In this document: one piece after another, positions 30,523 to 39,354 of the stretch | How positions within the stretch are numbered: position 1 is the first letter of the stretch | How the letters are laid out: each line of letters opens with the position of its first letter | NCBI RefSeq assembly: GCF_035013165.1 | Contig: NZ_JAYGJQ010000003.1 | Coordinates: 124,001 to 188,000 of the forward strand | Reading direction: 5' to 3' | Length of the DNA stretch: 64,000 nt | Origin: Bacteriovorax sp. PP10 | GTDB taxonomy: Bacteria; Bdellovibrionota; Bacteriovoracia; Bacteriovoracales; Bacteriovoracaceae | Position numbers and translations under genes: made by a program | Notes under the pieces: model-generated | Seen by the model: only the letters and a program-made list of their open reading frames with translations | Told to the model about the DNA's origin: nothing | Databases searched by the model: none

Positions 30523-33188
30523 CGAAGGAAATCAATAATCTGATCTTTGGTTGGAACTTTGATGTCTTGCTCTTTGATGAATTTTTCAGCTTCACCTTCA
30601 ATCATCATGATCTCTTTTGAGTAATTTTCCCAAGCATAAAAAGCAACATAGGCCAGAGCGAGTAGGAAACAACCGCGCATAATCCATCTGAAGACCTTTC
30701 TATAGTCTTTAGTTGGGTAGGGTTTCGGTCCTTTTTCAGAGGCCTGGATTCGACCTAAAAATGCTTCTACTGAAAGCTTTTTAGCACGCTCACCAAACTT
30801 TCTGATCAGCTTTTCATTCAACATCAGGTTTCTTTGTTTAATCATGTCATTGATTAAAAATTCCTGAACGGCAAGTGAAGCTTGTTCTGCTATATCTTTT
30901 TTGCTGTCGATTTTGAACTGCTCGAATTTTGTTTTTAGCTCTTCAATTTTTTCCAGCTCAACTTTTCTCATTTCAAGTAGAGTGGCCTGCTCTTTTGCTT
31001 TGTTCATCTGAGATTCTTTTTCAATCTCTGTGGCCTTTTTATGAGCATCTGAAATAATCGATTGAACCTTTAAATTGGCCTGAATGAAATTTTCATCTTT
31101 AAGCGCTTCAGTCTTAGCAAGAGCGGCTTCATGACGTTTTAATACATCCTGCGCGGCCTCTAGTTCTGCTTTAAGCTGCAGGTGTTTGTCTTCCCACTTA
31201 GCTTTCTCATCCATGATCATATCATCAGCTTTTTCTTTCATTTTTAAAGAATAGCCATGAGTTTCATTATTTTTAGCAGCAATTTCCTGATCAGCGTGCG
31301 ATCTTAACTGGAAGATCTCGGCCTGGGCCTTTTCTTTTAATGCCTGGGCCTCTCTTTGAGCGTTGGCCTTTAACATTTCATTTTCTTTTAGGAATTGAGA
31401 CTTCATAGTTTGAAATTCTAATTCCATGGCCGCTATTTGGCGTTCAGCATCTTTTTGCAGAAGTATTTTTAAGGCATCAGCATCAGCTTGTCCCTGAGCG
31501 ATGATCTTGTCAGATTTCTTTTGAGCGTTTTCTTCGATCCATTTCGTTTCATTAAAAGCATTTTCTTTTTTCTGCTCTATTTTTTTCAATTCAAACAGTA
31601 GGTGAGACTTCTGTTTTTCAACATCAGCTTCCATCTCTTTGATTTTTTCTTTCTTTTCAATTTCTAAATCGGCAAAGAACACTGTCTTTCTGGCATCCAG
31701 TTCTCTAACTTCATTAGCACTTCTATCGGCCACATCTTTAGCTTTGGCATTTGCTGCCGCAAGCATTCTTTGAGCGTCGTCCTTAGCAGAACTGATAATA
31801 TGATCAGCAGTATTTTGCAGTTCAGAAACCTTTTCCTGAAGTTCTCTTTCTTGTTCAAGCAGAGCATTTTGTCTGTCCATGAACTTATCAGCTAAACCTT
31901 TACCTTCAGCAATTAAGCTTTCAAAGTTGATTTGAGCAGTATTTTTTTCTTCTAAAAGAGTGTTGTATTCACGAGTTGTTTTTTCAAATTCATACTCATG
32001 GCGCTTGAAACTGATATGAAGTTCGTTAATATCGCGTTCAATCTGGCCTTTATCAGATCTCATTTGTGAGATTTCAGACTCCATAAACTCTTTGTGGGCC
32101 TGAACTTTTTCAGCCTCAGCAAAGATCTTCGCGGTCTGAGTTTTGGCCTCAATGAGTTCTGTTTCAATGCGAGCACGCGCTCGTCTTTCTTCCATGACAA
32201 TTTCTTCAAACTTTATGTCAGCATTTTTTCTCAGCGTTGTGGCCTGAGTTTTTATATCATCAAGAAGTGTGTTTTCATTTCTTATTTTTTCCTGGATGGA
32301 TAAAACATTATCTTCCAGGTGTTTAATTTTTTGCTGGTATTGTTCTTCGTCTTTTTTGAGCCCTTGAATTGATGTCTCAATTTTTAAGGCCGTGACTTTG
32401 AACATCTTAATGGATTCATCAGTTTCACTTTTCGTTGACCTGACTTTTTCCTGAAGTGAGAGGATTGTTGAGCTTGTTTCTTGTTTGATTCTTTCTGCTT
32501 CAAGCTTACTTTGGTTAATGATGTCCTGAGCTTCTTGCTGGGCCCGAAGAAGGATGGCCCTTTCTTCTTCTTTTGCTTTTTGTAAGACTTCGTTGGATTG
32601 TTTTAAAGCAATATCTCGAAGTTTATCTGACTCTTGGTTGATCAGATTCTTAACTTTATTTTCCAGTCCTGCTGAATGAGCTGGCCTTGAAGCAGGGGTG
32701 TCGTTTTCGACAATCCTAATCGCCGTTCTGGTTGCTACACGATCAACTTCAGGAGCACCGTTGGCCACTAGAAGTGTCGGAGTTTCAATTTGTGAAAACT
32801 CTTTCGGGATGATTCTGTGAACAAGAGTTTTCTCATTGTCAGAATTCATGGCAGCAGCTTGCTGATTGACAGCTTTCATCCTAATATTTTCAATCGTGAT
32901 GGAAATACCGGCCGTGGATCTGCCTAAGTAAATAACATCGCCTGGAGAATAAATTGTTTTTTTTCCAGTCTCTAATTTTTTTGAATTAAACCATGAACCA
33001 TTTGAAGAACCTAATTCTTCAACAAAGATAATGTCGTGCTCGAGTGAGATTTTTAAATGCTTGCGGCTGATCAGGTCTTCGTTTACTTCAATATCACAGT
33101 CTTTCCCACGTCCTAAAACGCAAGCTTCCTTACCAATATCAATTGATTTAGGAGATTTTAAGCCGTGAATAGTAACCTTAAATTGCAG
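30519..33188 (-). CDS. FHA-domain coiled-coil membrane protein with non-AUG start
   Basis: The first ATG (32879) would give 786 residues without an N-terminal domain. The frame is open upstream, and there it encodes a complete FHA domain: GR (26-27), SRKH (41-44) and SSNG (61-64), counting from a CTG at 33186-33188. No ATG, GTG or TTG exists between the upstream stop and this domain; only CTG (33188) or ATT (33197, 33221) could start it. GGGTGG lies nine bases before the CTG. The total is 889 residues: FHA, then a coiled coil to about residue 800, one transmembrane helix at about 835-852 (CFLLALAYVAFYAW) and a 37-residue periplasmic tail. It is a second, convergent partner to the FHA protein at 28000-30522. 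Confidence 0.75.
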   Translation of the reverse strand: MQFKVTIHGLKSPKSIDIGKEACVLGRGKDCDIEVNEDLISRKHLKISLEHDIIFVEELGSSNGSWFNSKKLETGKKTIYSPGDVIYLGRSTAGISITIENIRMKAVNQQAAAMNSDNEKTLVHRIIPKEFSQIETPTLLVANGAPEVDRVATRTAIRIVENDTPASRPAHSAGLENKVKNLINQESDKLRDIALKQSNEVLQKAKEEERAILLRAQQEAQDIINQSKLEAERIKQETSSTILSLQEKVRSTKSETDESIKMFKVTALKIETSIQGLKKDEEQYQQKIKHLEDNVLSIQEKIRNENTLLDDIKTQATTLRKNADIKFEEIVMEERRARARIETELIEAKTQTAKIFAEAEKVQAHKEFMESEISQMRSDKGQIERDINELHISFKRHEYEFEKTTREYNTLLEEKNTAQINFESLIAEGKGLADKFMDRQNALLEQERELQEKVSELQNTADHIISSAKDDAQRMLAAANAKAKDVADRSANEVRELDARKTVFFADLEIEKKEKIKEMEADVEKQKSHLLFELKKIEQKKENAFNETKWIEENAQKKSDKIIAQGQADADALKILLQKDAERQIAAMELEFQTMKSQFLKENEMLKANAQREAQALKEKAQAEIFQLRSHADQEIAAKNNETHGYSLKMKEKADDMIMDEKAKWEDKHLQLKAELEAAQDVLKRHEAALAKTEALKDENFIQANLKVQSIISDAHKKATEIEKESQMNKAKEQATLLEMRKVELEKIEELKTKFEQFKIDSKKDIAEQASLAVQEFLINDMIKQRNLMLNEKLIRKFGERAKKLSVEAFLGRIQASEKGPKPYPTKDYRKVFRWIMRGCFLLALAYVAFYAWENYSKEIMMIEGEAEKFIKEQDIKVPTKDQIIDFLR

Positions 33189-33290
33189 TGACGTAATCCA
33201 CCCACAAAGCGTTCGTGAACAAATTTAATATTTGCTCGCTTTTCTTGATCGGATTTGGATAACTTTTTAATTAGTAATATTATTGAGAAA

Positions 33291-33313
33291 TGCCCGACTG
33301 TGTAAGTCGGGCA
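33291..33313 (-). terminator. Intrinsic terminator of the RND gene
   Basis: TGCCCGACT / AGTCGGGCA, a perfect nine-base stem with a five-base loop. On the minus strand TTTCTC follows. It lies 18 bases beyond the RND stop, upstream of the convergent-cluster FHA gene. Confidence 0.75.
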
Positions 33314-33330
33314 GGGTAAGTTATGAGAAA

Positions 33331-36300
33331 TTAGTCATTTTTAGTTTCTAACTTGTAAGAATCCCCACGTTCAAGTGGAGTCAGCATCAGGTATAAAGAA
33401 GGAACAACAAACAGGGTAAGGAATGTCGAAACAATCGTCCCACCGATGATTGAAAGACCCATTGGGATTCTAGTTTCAACTCCAATACCAGAACCTAAAA
33501 CCAGAGGACCTGCGGCCGCAATCGTCGCTACAGACGTCATAATGATGGGCCTTAAACGAACCGGACATGCTTTTAGTAAGGCATCCAGTGGAGGCTCATT
33601 TTTGCCATCGAGATGGCCTTTACGAATTTGATTAGTAAATTCTACGAGCATGATGGAGTTCTTTTTAGCAATACCCATTAAAACGATCAGACCGATGAAT
33701 GAGAAAAGGTTTAATGAAACGTTGAACATCCACAAAGCTATCAAAGCGCCCGTCACTGAGAATGGCAGGGCCACAAGAACTGAGATAGGGTGAATGAACG
33801 AGTCAAACTGCACAGCTAAAATAAGGTAGGCCACTAAGATACCAATCATTAAAGCTGAGTATAAACTTGCAAACGATGAAGCAAATCCGGCAGAGGCCCC
33901 TTCAAGTGCGAATGAATAACCACCTGGGAGAATTTCACCAGCGATAACTTTTGCACGATCTAAAACTTTAGACTGAGACACACCTGGAGCTAAGTTACCA
34001 AAGATTGAAATCGCTCTTTGACGATTAACTCTCGAGATACTTTGGATCGCTCTTCCTTCTTCAATTTTAACCAGTTCATAAAATGGAATTAAATTTCCAG
34101 CAGAGTTCCTTACATAAAGATGTTTGAAGTCTTCGGCCGTTTTAATCTGGTCATCTTTAATTTTAAATCTAATGTCGTAGCGTTTTCCATCAAATGTATA
34201 TTTACCCTGACGAGTTCCGCCGACACCGGCAGCGAGAATCATACCGACTTCTTCAACGGAAACTCCGCGAAGACTCATGGCCTTTCTGTTTGGTCTTAGG
34301 ATTAACTCTGGAATACCTACTTTAAAGTCTGTATCCATATCTACGCCAAGTTTTTCATCTTCAAGACGCTTCATTAAGATTTGAGATTTTTCCTGAAGGA
34401 TTTTTAAATCAGGCCCTCGCAGGTTAATACCAATCGGGTTTTGTCGCCCTGATGAAAGGTTTCTTGCCGAGTTATCTCTGATAGTGACTCGTATCCCTTT
34501 CACGGCCTTAAAGGCCTCACGTAGGTCATTCATGATTTCAATGTGACCTTTCTTACGTTGATCGCGTGGCTTAAGTGTAACCGGCATAAAGGCCTGGCTG
34601 GTATTAGATCCACCACCGAATCCACCAATACCTACGAAGAAGCCTTCAACGTTTTCATTTTTATTTAAAATATCTTCTAACTCTTTTGTAATGTCACTTG
34701 TGATTTCAAGCGCAGTTCCAGGAGGTGTTTGTGCCTGAATAATAAGTAAGTTCTGATCCTGCTGAGGAACAAACTCCTGACGAACTTTCGTGATAAGAAA
34801 TAAAGACACTATAAAGAAGATCGCTGAAGCGGCAACAACCAGGTATCTATAATGAAGTGTGACGGCCAGGACTCTTTGATATTTTTCTCCAAACTTATGA
34901 AAAGCTTCATCTAAAAAATGCTCAAATTTAGAAATCTTTGGTTCTGAACTTAAAAGGGCAGCAGCTCTCATTGGCGTAATGGTCATGGCCTCAAGAAGTG
35001 AGATCAGAACGCACGCACACATTGTGACACCGAACTGGAAGAAAAATTTCCCGATAATTCCTTCCATGAAAACAACCGGAAGGAAAACGGCAACAACCGC
35101 AAGTGTGGCCGCAATAGCAGCAGGTAAAACCTCTTTGGCCCCTTCACTGGCCGCAGTTTTTGAGTCTTTCCCCATACGATAATGTCGGACGATGTTTTCC
35201 AAAAGCATGATGGCATCATCAACAACGATCGAAATAGAAAGAGTCAAAGCAAGAAGTGTGAACAGGTTTAAGGTAAAACCTGAAAAATATAAAATAGTAA
35301 AGGTCCCGACAATTGATGTGGGAATAGAAAATAAAATGTTAATGGCCGCTTGTAAGCTTCCTAAGAATAAAAAACAGATAATGATGGTAATGATGGCCGC
35401 TACCCAAAGCTTTTCCACCGTTAAATGAACGGTAGACTCTGTTGATTTGGTGTAGTCGATACTTACGCGGTAATCAAGACCTTTGGGGAAAGTCTTTTTG
35501 ATCTCCTGGAATTTTTTGATAACTTCTTCAGCAACAACAACTTCATTAGTTCCACGTTGCTTTTTGACCATGATCCCAATGGCCTGCTTTCCACCTACGC
35601 GCGACAGACGTGTGATGTCTGAGAGACCATCTTCAACACGTGCGACATCTTTAATAAAAATATCACGGTTAAAAATTCGCTCTCCGCCGCGCTTTAAGAT
35701 GCGGATGTTTTCTACTTCAGATAAATCGGCCGCTTCACCTAACCAGCGTACACGTAGCTCTCTTCTGCCTTCCGTGAATTGTCCGGCCGCACTTTCAACG
35801 TGCTGAGAGTTTAATGCCGCAACAACGTCGGTTACAGTCAGTTCGTACTTTTCTAATTTTTTAGTATCGATCCAGATTCTTAAATTTCTATCACTGGCCC
35901 CACCAACGTTAACTTCACCGACTCCGGGAAGAAAGCGGATTTGATCGAGCAGGTAACTGTCGGCCCACGCAAGCATTTCTTTTAAAGTGGCATCACCGAA
36001 AACGGAAATAATTAAAATCGGATCTTCTTCCGGGTTTTGTTTTCTAACGACGGCCGGGTCGATCCCTGTCGGAAGTCTGATGGTACTGATGGCCGATTGA
36101 ACCTCTTGAAGAGCTACGTCAACATTCCGATTGATATCAAATTCTAAAGTAACACGACCAGTCCCTTGACCGGCGCTTGAGCGCATTTCTTTAATACCTT
36201 CAATCGCTAAAAGCTTTTGCTCAATAGGGTCGATAAGTTCTGACTCTACAACTTCAGGAGCGGCCCCTTCATAGTTAACTGAAACGTTAATGATAGGAAA

Positions 36301-36423
36301 ATCCACATCTGGAAGCTGACTGATCCCCATCTGATTTACACAGATGGCACCAAATACAATAAGAGAGAACATGAGAACCCATGCAAAGACGGGTCGCTTT
36401 ATGGAAAGGTCGATTAAATTCAT
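33331..36423 (-). CDS. RND multidrug efflux transporter, AcrB/HAE1 type
   Basis: A 1030-residue inner-membrane RND pump. The start is set at 36423 (AAGGAATTG before the ATG of MNLIDLSIKRPVFAWVL); the open frame runs on to 36465 without support. TM4 carries the proton-relay Asp pair in ISIVVDDAIMLLENI, and TM10 has the Lys in GIAKKNSIMLVEF. GVGEVNVGGA and RSSAGQGTG are porter-domain landmarks, and the large periplasmic loops are complete. Pumps of this type need a periplasmic adaptor and an outer-membrane channel; neither gene is adjacent. The upstream neighbour is an RluE-like gene. The substrate is unknown. Confidence 0.93.
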   Translation of the reverse strand: MNLIDLSIKRPVFAWVLMFSLIVFGAICVNQMGISQLPDVDFPIINVSVNYEGAAPEVVESELIDPIEQKLLAIEGIKEMRSSAGQGTGRVTLEFDINRNVDVALQEVQSAISTIRLPTGIDPAVVRKQNPEEDPILIISVFGDATLKEMLAWADSYLLDQIRFLPGVGEVNVGGASDRNLRIWIDTKKLEKYELTVTDVVAALNSQHVESAAGQFTEGRRELRVRWLGEAADLSEVENIRILKRGGERIFNRDIFIKDVARVEDGLSDITRLSRVGGKQAIGIMVKKQRGTNEVVVAEEVIKKFQEIKKTFPKGLDYRVSIDYTKSTESTVHLTVEKLWVAAIITIIICFLFLGSLQAAINILFSIPTSIVGTFTILYFSGFTLNLFTLLALTLSISIVVDDAIMLLENIVRHYRMGKDSKTAASEGAKEVLPAAIAATLAVVAVFLPVVFMEGIIGKFFFQFGVTMCACVLISLLEAMTITPMRAAALLSSEPKISKFEHFLDEAFHKFGEKYQRVLAVTLHYRYLVVAASAIFFIVSLFLITKVRQEFVPQQDQNLLIIQAQTPPGTALEITSDITKELEDILNKNENVEGFFVGIGGFGGGSNTSQAFMPVTLKPRDQRKKGHIEIMNDLREAFKAVKGIRVTIRDNSARNLSSGRQNPIGINLRGPDLKILQEKSQILMKRLEDEKLGVDMDTDFKVGIPELILRPNRKAMSLRGVSVEEVGMILAAGVGGTRQGKYTFDGKRYDIRFKIKDDQIKTAEDFKHLYVRNSAGNLIPFYELVKIEEGRAIQSISRVNRQRAISIFGNLAPGVSQSKVLDRAKVIAGEILPGGYSFALEGASAGFASSFASLYSALMIGILVAYLILAVQFDSFIHPISVLVALPFSVTGALIALWMFNVSLNLFSFIGLIVLMGIAKKNSIMLVEFTNQIRKGHLDGKNEPPLDALLKACPVRLRPIIMTSVATIAAAGPLVLGSGIGVETRIPMGLSIIGGTIVSTFLTLFVVPSLYLMLTPLERGDSYKLETKND

Positions 36424-36489
36424 TTCAATTCCTTTTGAGGTGTGCTCAAAAAGTATACGAGACAAATTTCAAAAAGTTTCACTTAAAAA

Positions 36490-37053
36490 TTATAAAATAT
36501 CAGATTTTTTGATCTCAACCCATTGGCCTGGAAGTAGTTCTCCGAGCTTATGCTTTCCTACCTGCATGCGGATCAAGCGGAGAGTGGGGTGGTTTATACT
36601 GGCCGTCATACGACGAACCTGGCGGTTTTTCCCTTCGCTAATTTTGATTTCAAGCCAGCATGTGGGAATAGATTTTCTAAAGCGTACAGGAGGATTTCGT
36701 TCTGCCATTTCCGGTTGAGGATCGAGGATTTTCACAGTCCCGGGCTTAGTTTTATAATCCTGAATTTCAATTCCACCTTTTCTGATTTTATCCAAGGCCT
36801 CGGTCGAAGGAATATTTTCAACTTGAACCCAGTAGATTTTTTCTTTATCAAATTTCGGGTTTAAAAGTTGATCAATGAAAGTGCCATCATTACTTAAGAT
36901 GAGCAGGCCCTCAGAGTCTTTATCAAGGCGTCCACAGGGATAGACATCCTTTGGCAGGTTGAAAATGCTCAGGGTTTCCTCGGGATTATCTGAGGTGAAT
37001 TGGCTCAAGATTCCATAAGGTTTAAAGAATGCGATATAAATTGGTGATGACAT
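36490..37053 (-). CDS. rluE: RsuA/RluE-family pseudouridine synthase
   Basis: A 187-residue enzyme without an S4 domain, like E. coli RluE, which modifies U2457 of 23S rRNA. The catalytic Asp44 is in CGRLDKDSEGLLILSNDG. Other family motifs are FFKPYGILSQF at the start, KIYWVQVE, and EGKNRQVRRMTASINHPTLRLIR near the end (shown around NRQVRRM). The length fits RluE rather than RsuA or RluB. The target site is inferred from similarity. Confidence 0.9.
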   Translation of the reverse strand: MSSPIYIAFFKPYGILSQFTSDNPEETLSIFNLPKDVYPCGRLDKDSEGLLILSNDGTFIDQLLNPKFDKEKIYWVQVENIPSTEALDKIRKGGIEIQDYKTKPGTVKILDPQPEMAERNPPVRFRKSIPTCWLEIKISEGKNRQVRRMTASINHPTLRLIRMQVGKHKLGELLPGQWVEIKKSDIL

Positions 37054-37222
37054 TAAACCATCGTAACAGACTTTTTTAAATCTTTGAAGAACGCAGATTA
37101 CTGTGCACTTTATTAAATAAACAAAAAGAAGTCTAAATAGGTGAAGTATTTATGCTTGCCACATGGTCTCGAGTCCATAAAAATACTTTTAAGCAGATTA
37201 ATGAGTTTCATAAGGATAAAAT

Positions 37223-37516
37223 ATGTTTAGGGCCTGTATGACATTTACGCTGATGGCCTTTTTTCTAATGGCCGGATTTTCTTCAGAAGTATCCGCTAAA
37301 ACAGTTAAGAAAAAAGCTAAAACAAGCAAAAGTTACGTTTCAACAAATAGTAAGAAGAAAAAATCAAAGAACAACAGAGTGGCAAAGACCAGACGTTATA
37401 GACGATCGGGGACAGGTCCGGATCTTCGCACGCTGACGACTGAAAAACCGAATACTGAATATATCGAAAACCCAGATAACGGCGTCAATGCTGTAGAAAC
37501 AAAGTCGGAACTGTAA
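37223..37516 (+). CDS. Small exported Lys-rich protein
   Basis: A 97-residue protein: signal peptide (cleaved near EVSA), then a strongly basic stretch (KTVKKKAKTSKSY ... KKKKSKNNRVAKTRRYRR), then an acidic tail. The basic part could bind DNA, teichoic-like polymers or LPS after export (inference). AAGGAT lies about six bases before the ATG. It is followed one base later by the next exported-protein gene, with which it is cotranscribed. No family recognised. Confidence 0.72.
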   Translation: MFRACMTFTLMAFFLMAGFSSEVSAKTVKKKAKTSKSYVSTNSKKKKSKNNRVAKTRRYRRSGTGPDLRTLTTEKPNTEYIENPDNGVNAVETKSEL

Positions 37517-37517
37517 A

Positions 37518-37931
37518 ATGAAAAATTTTTTAATCGCATCGGCCCTTATTCTACCAATGACTGGTTTTGCTAATACCATCAGTTTTAAATGCCAATCAAT
37601 CGACGTTCAAGGAATTCATAAATTTGATGCCGAAGGAATTGTCAGTGTTGATGACGTTAATAACGTTGAAGGTGTAGTTTCACTTCATGCTGAAAAAGCT
37701 CAATCAGCTCAGTCTGTGCAAACATTTGAAGAAGTTCGCGTGCAAGGATTTATCCGTCACATTGAAGCTGGTGAAGTTGTCGCTACTGAATTTGATCAGA
37801 TGGTTTTAACAACTAACGAGCCATACCTGAAATCAATTAATTTATTATTGGGATACCCAGATAGATTAGCTTCAAAAGTTTTCACGATTGATAACTTTTC
37901 TTTTAGATCAAACTGCAAAATTACGAAATAA
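37518..37931 (+). CDS. Small exported protein, unknown
   Basis: A 137-residue protein with a signal peptide (cleaved after MTGFA). It is beta-rich with Cys near each end (SFKCQS, SNCKI), the same layout as the protein at 910-1317. It starts one base after the Lys-rich gene's stop, so translation is probably coupled. Function unknown. Confidence 0.78.
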   Translation: MKNFLIASALILPMTGFANTISFKCQSIDVQGIHKFDAEGIVSVDDVNNVEGVVSLHAEKAQSAQSVQTFEEVRVQGFIRHIEAGEVVATEFDQMVLTTNEPYLKSINLLLGYPDRLASKVFTIDNFSFRSNCKITK

Positions 37932-37950
37932 TGAGCGCTGCTTTTGAGAG

Positions 37951-38565
37951 TTAATTTTCAAAAGCAGTTCTTCCTCTGACGACACTATCAACCATTACAT
38001 CAAACATACGATCTAGTTCTTTAAGAACTAGTTCATCATTTTCTAAAATGCCAAGTGCGCGAGCAAGAGCTTCATAAGTTGAAAGGCGATTTTCATCGGA
38101 AGATTTTCGAAGTTTATATCTTCCTGGAACTCCCGGAGGAAGTTTTACACACTGAATACCTTGAAGACCAACTTCTCGACGATAAAATTTTACCGCTTGT
38201 GACCAGGTTCCATCAGGGACAATAAGATGAAATTTCTTATCTTTGTTTTGTTCAAAAAATTCTGGTGTTAATTCAATGGCATCTTCATGAGGAAATAAAT
38301 AAAGAGGCATTTCATCTGGAGATAATCCAATTGATTCAATTGAAAATGGTTTATCAGGTAAACCACGCAGAGAAATTTTACAATTTGGCAAAGCAAGACA
38401 GGCGAGATTGGCAGTATTTGAAGTGAGGTGAGTTTCACGGTGATGCATGATGATCGAGACGCGGGTTTTCGTCTGAACTTCAGTTAATTTTCCGCAGAAA
38501 CACAAAGTATTGTGGATCTTACAACGAAGACAACGTTTACCTGCTGATGCTCGTCTTTTATTCAC
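37951..38565 (-). CDS. tapT: tRNA-uridine aminocarboxypropyltransferase (DTW domain)
   Basis: A 204-residue DTW-domain protein related to E. coli TapT (YfiP), which makes acp3U47 in tRNA from S-adenosylmethionine. The motif is present as VPDGTWSQAVKF (D-x-T-W). The N-terminal Cys cluster CLRCKIHNTLCFCG fits the family's metal-binding element, and MHHRETHLTSNTANLA and STYEALARAL are conserved. It overlaps the plsC gene by eight bases, so the two are translated together. Confidence 0.92.
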   Translation of the reverse strand: MNKRRASAGKRCLRCKIHNTLCFCGKLTEVQTKTRVSIIMHHRETHLTSNTANLACLALPNCKISLRGLPDKPFSIESIGLSPDEMPLYLFPHEDAIELTPEFFEQNKDKKFHLIVPDGTWSQAVKFYRREVGLQGIQCVKLPPGVPGRYKLRKSSDENRLSTYEALARALGILENDELVLKELDRMFDVMVDSVVRGRTAFEN

Positions 38566-39298
38566 GTGATTTTTTGTGTCTGATTTTTACTTCGGCATCA
38601 AGCTTTTCAATAGCGGCCTTCATGATGTCGTAAGCTTTGTCTTTTAACATTCCAGCATCTTCAACTTTTAATCCAGCTGTTGGAATAGGCGGAAGAGCTT
38701 CCATGATAATTGTTCCCGAATGCCATTTGTTTAAATGTACACCTTCAACAATATAGTTATTCCATGCAACCGGAACGATAGGAACACCAGCTTTGATCGC
38801 TGTGATAAATGGGCCTTTTTTAAATGGAAGAAGTCCGCGCCCGCGCGAGCGAGTCCCCTCAGGCATAATCCAGACAGAAATGTTTTTGTTCTTTATTGTG
38901 TTAGCTGCAATATCCATAGTCTCGAATGCTTTTCTTTTATTGCTTCTGTTGATTAGAATATTTCCTGACAACCAATAATAAAGACCAAAAAATGGAATAT
39001 ATAAAATGTCTTTTTTTCCGATACTCACAGTTCTTTTTGGCAATGCCATGGCCCCTGCAAAAATATCTAAATTGTCCTGGTGATTACTGATGAAAACACA
39101 TGGACGGTGTTCGTTCATGAGATGTTCGTTTCTCATTTCGATCTTAAGGCCTAAAATAAAACGCCCGTATTGCAACAGTTGAGTTGTGACACGAATATTT
39201 TTTGGATTAAAAGGACGCAGGATACAGGCGATTATTCCTATAACAGTTGTGATGATAATCCAGATACAGATAAGTGGTAATCTAAGTATTAAAAGCAT
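38558..39298 (-). CDS. plsC: 1-acyl-sn-glycerol-3-phosphate acyltransferase
   Basis: A 246-residue PlsC-family acyltransferase that adds the second acyl chain to make phosphatidic acid. An N-terminal membrane anchor (LPLICIWIIITTVIGIIACIL) is followed by the catalytic HX4D motif (SNHQDNLD) and the phosphate-binding EGTRSRG. VPIVPVAW is the usual block IV. Inner membrane. First gene of a pair with tapT. Confidence 0.92.
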   Translation of the reverse strand: MLLILRLPLICIWIIITTVIGIIACILRPFNPKNIRVTTQLLQYGRFILGLKIEMRNEHLMNEHRPCVFISNHQDNLDIFAGAMALPKRTVSIGKKDILYIPFFGLYYWLSGNILINRSNKRKAFETMDIAANTIKNKNISVWIMPEGTRSRGRGLLPFKKGPFITAIKAGVPIVPVAWNNYIVEGVHLNKWHSGTIIMEALPPIPTAGLKVEDAGMLKDKAYDIMKAAIEKLDAEVKIRHKKSRE

Positions 39299-39354
39299 AT
39301 GCGGACATATTTACATAAAAAACACACGATTTCTATGAATTTCAGGCCAATTTG

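Noticed and set aside
25396-33188. Complete Zorya antiphage system
   Set aside because: Only the ZorA/ZorB-like membrane pair is present. There is no ZorC, ZorD helicase or ZorE nuclease, the channel protein lacks the long ZorA tail, and the extra genes are FHA proteins.
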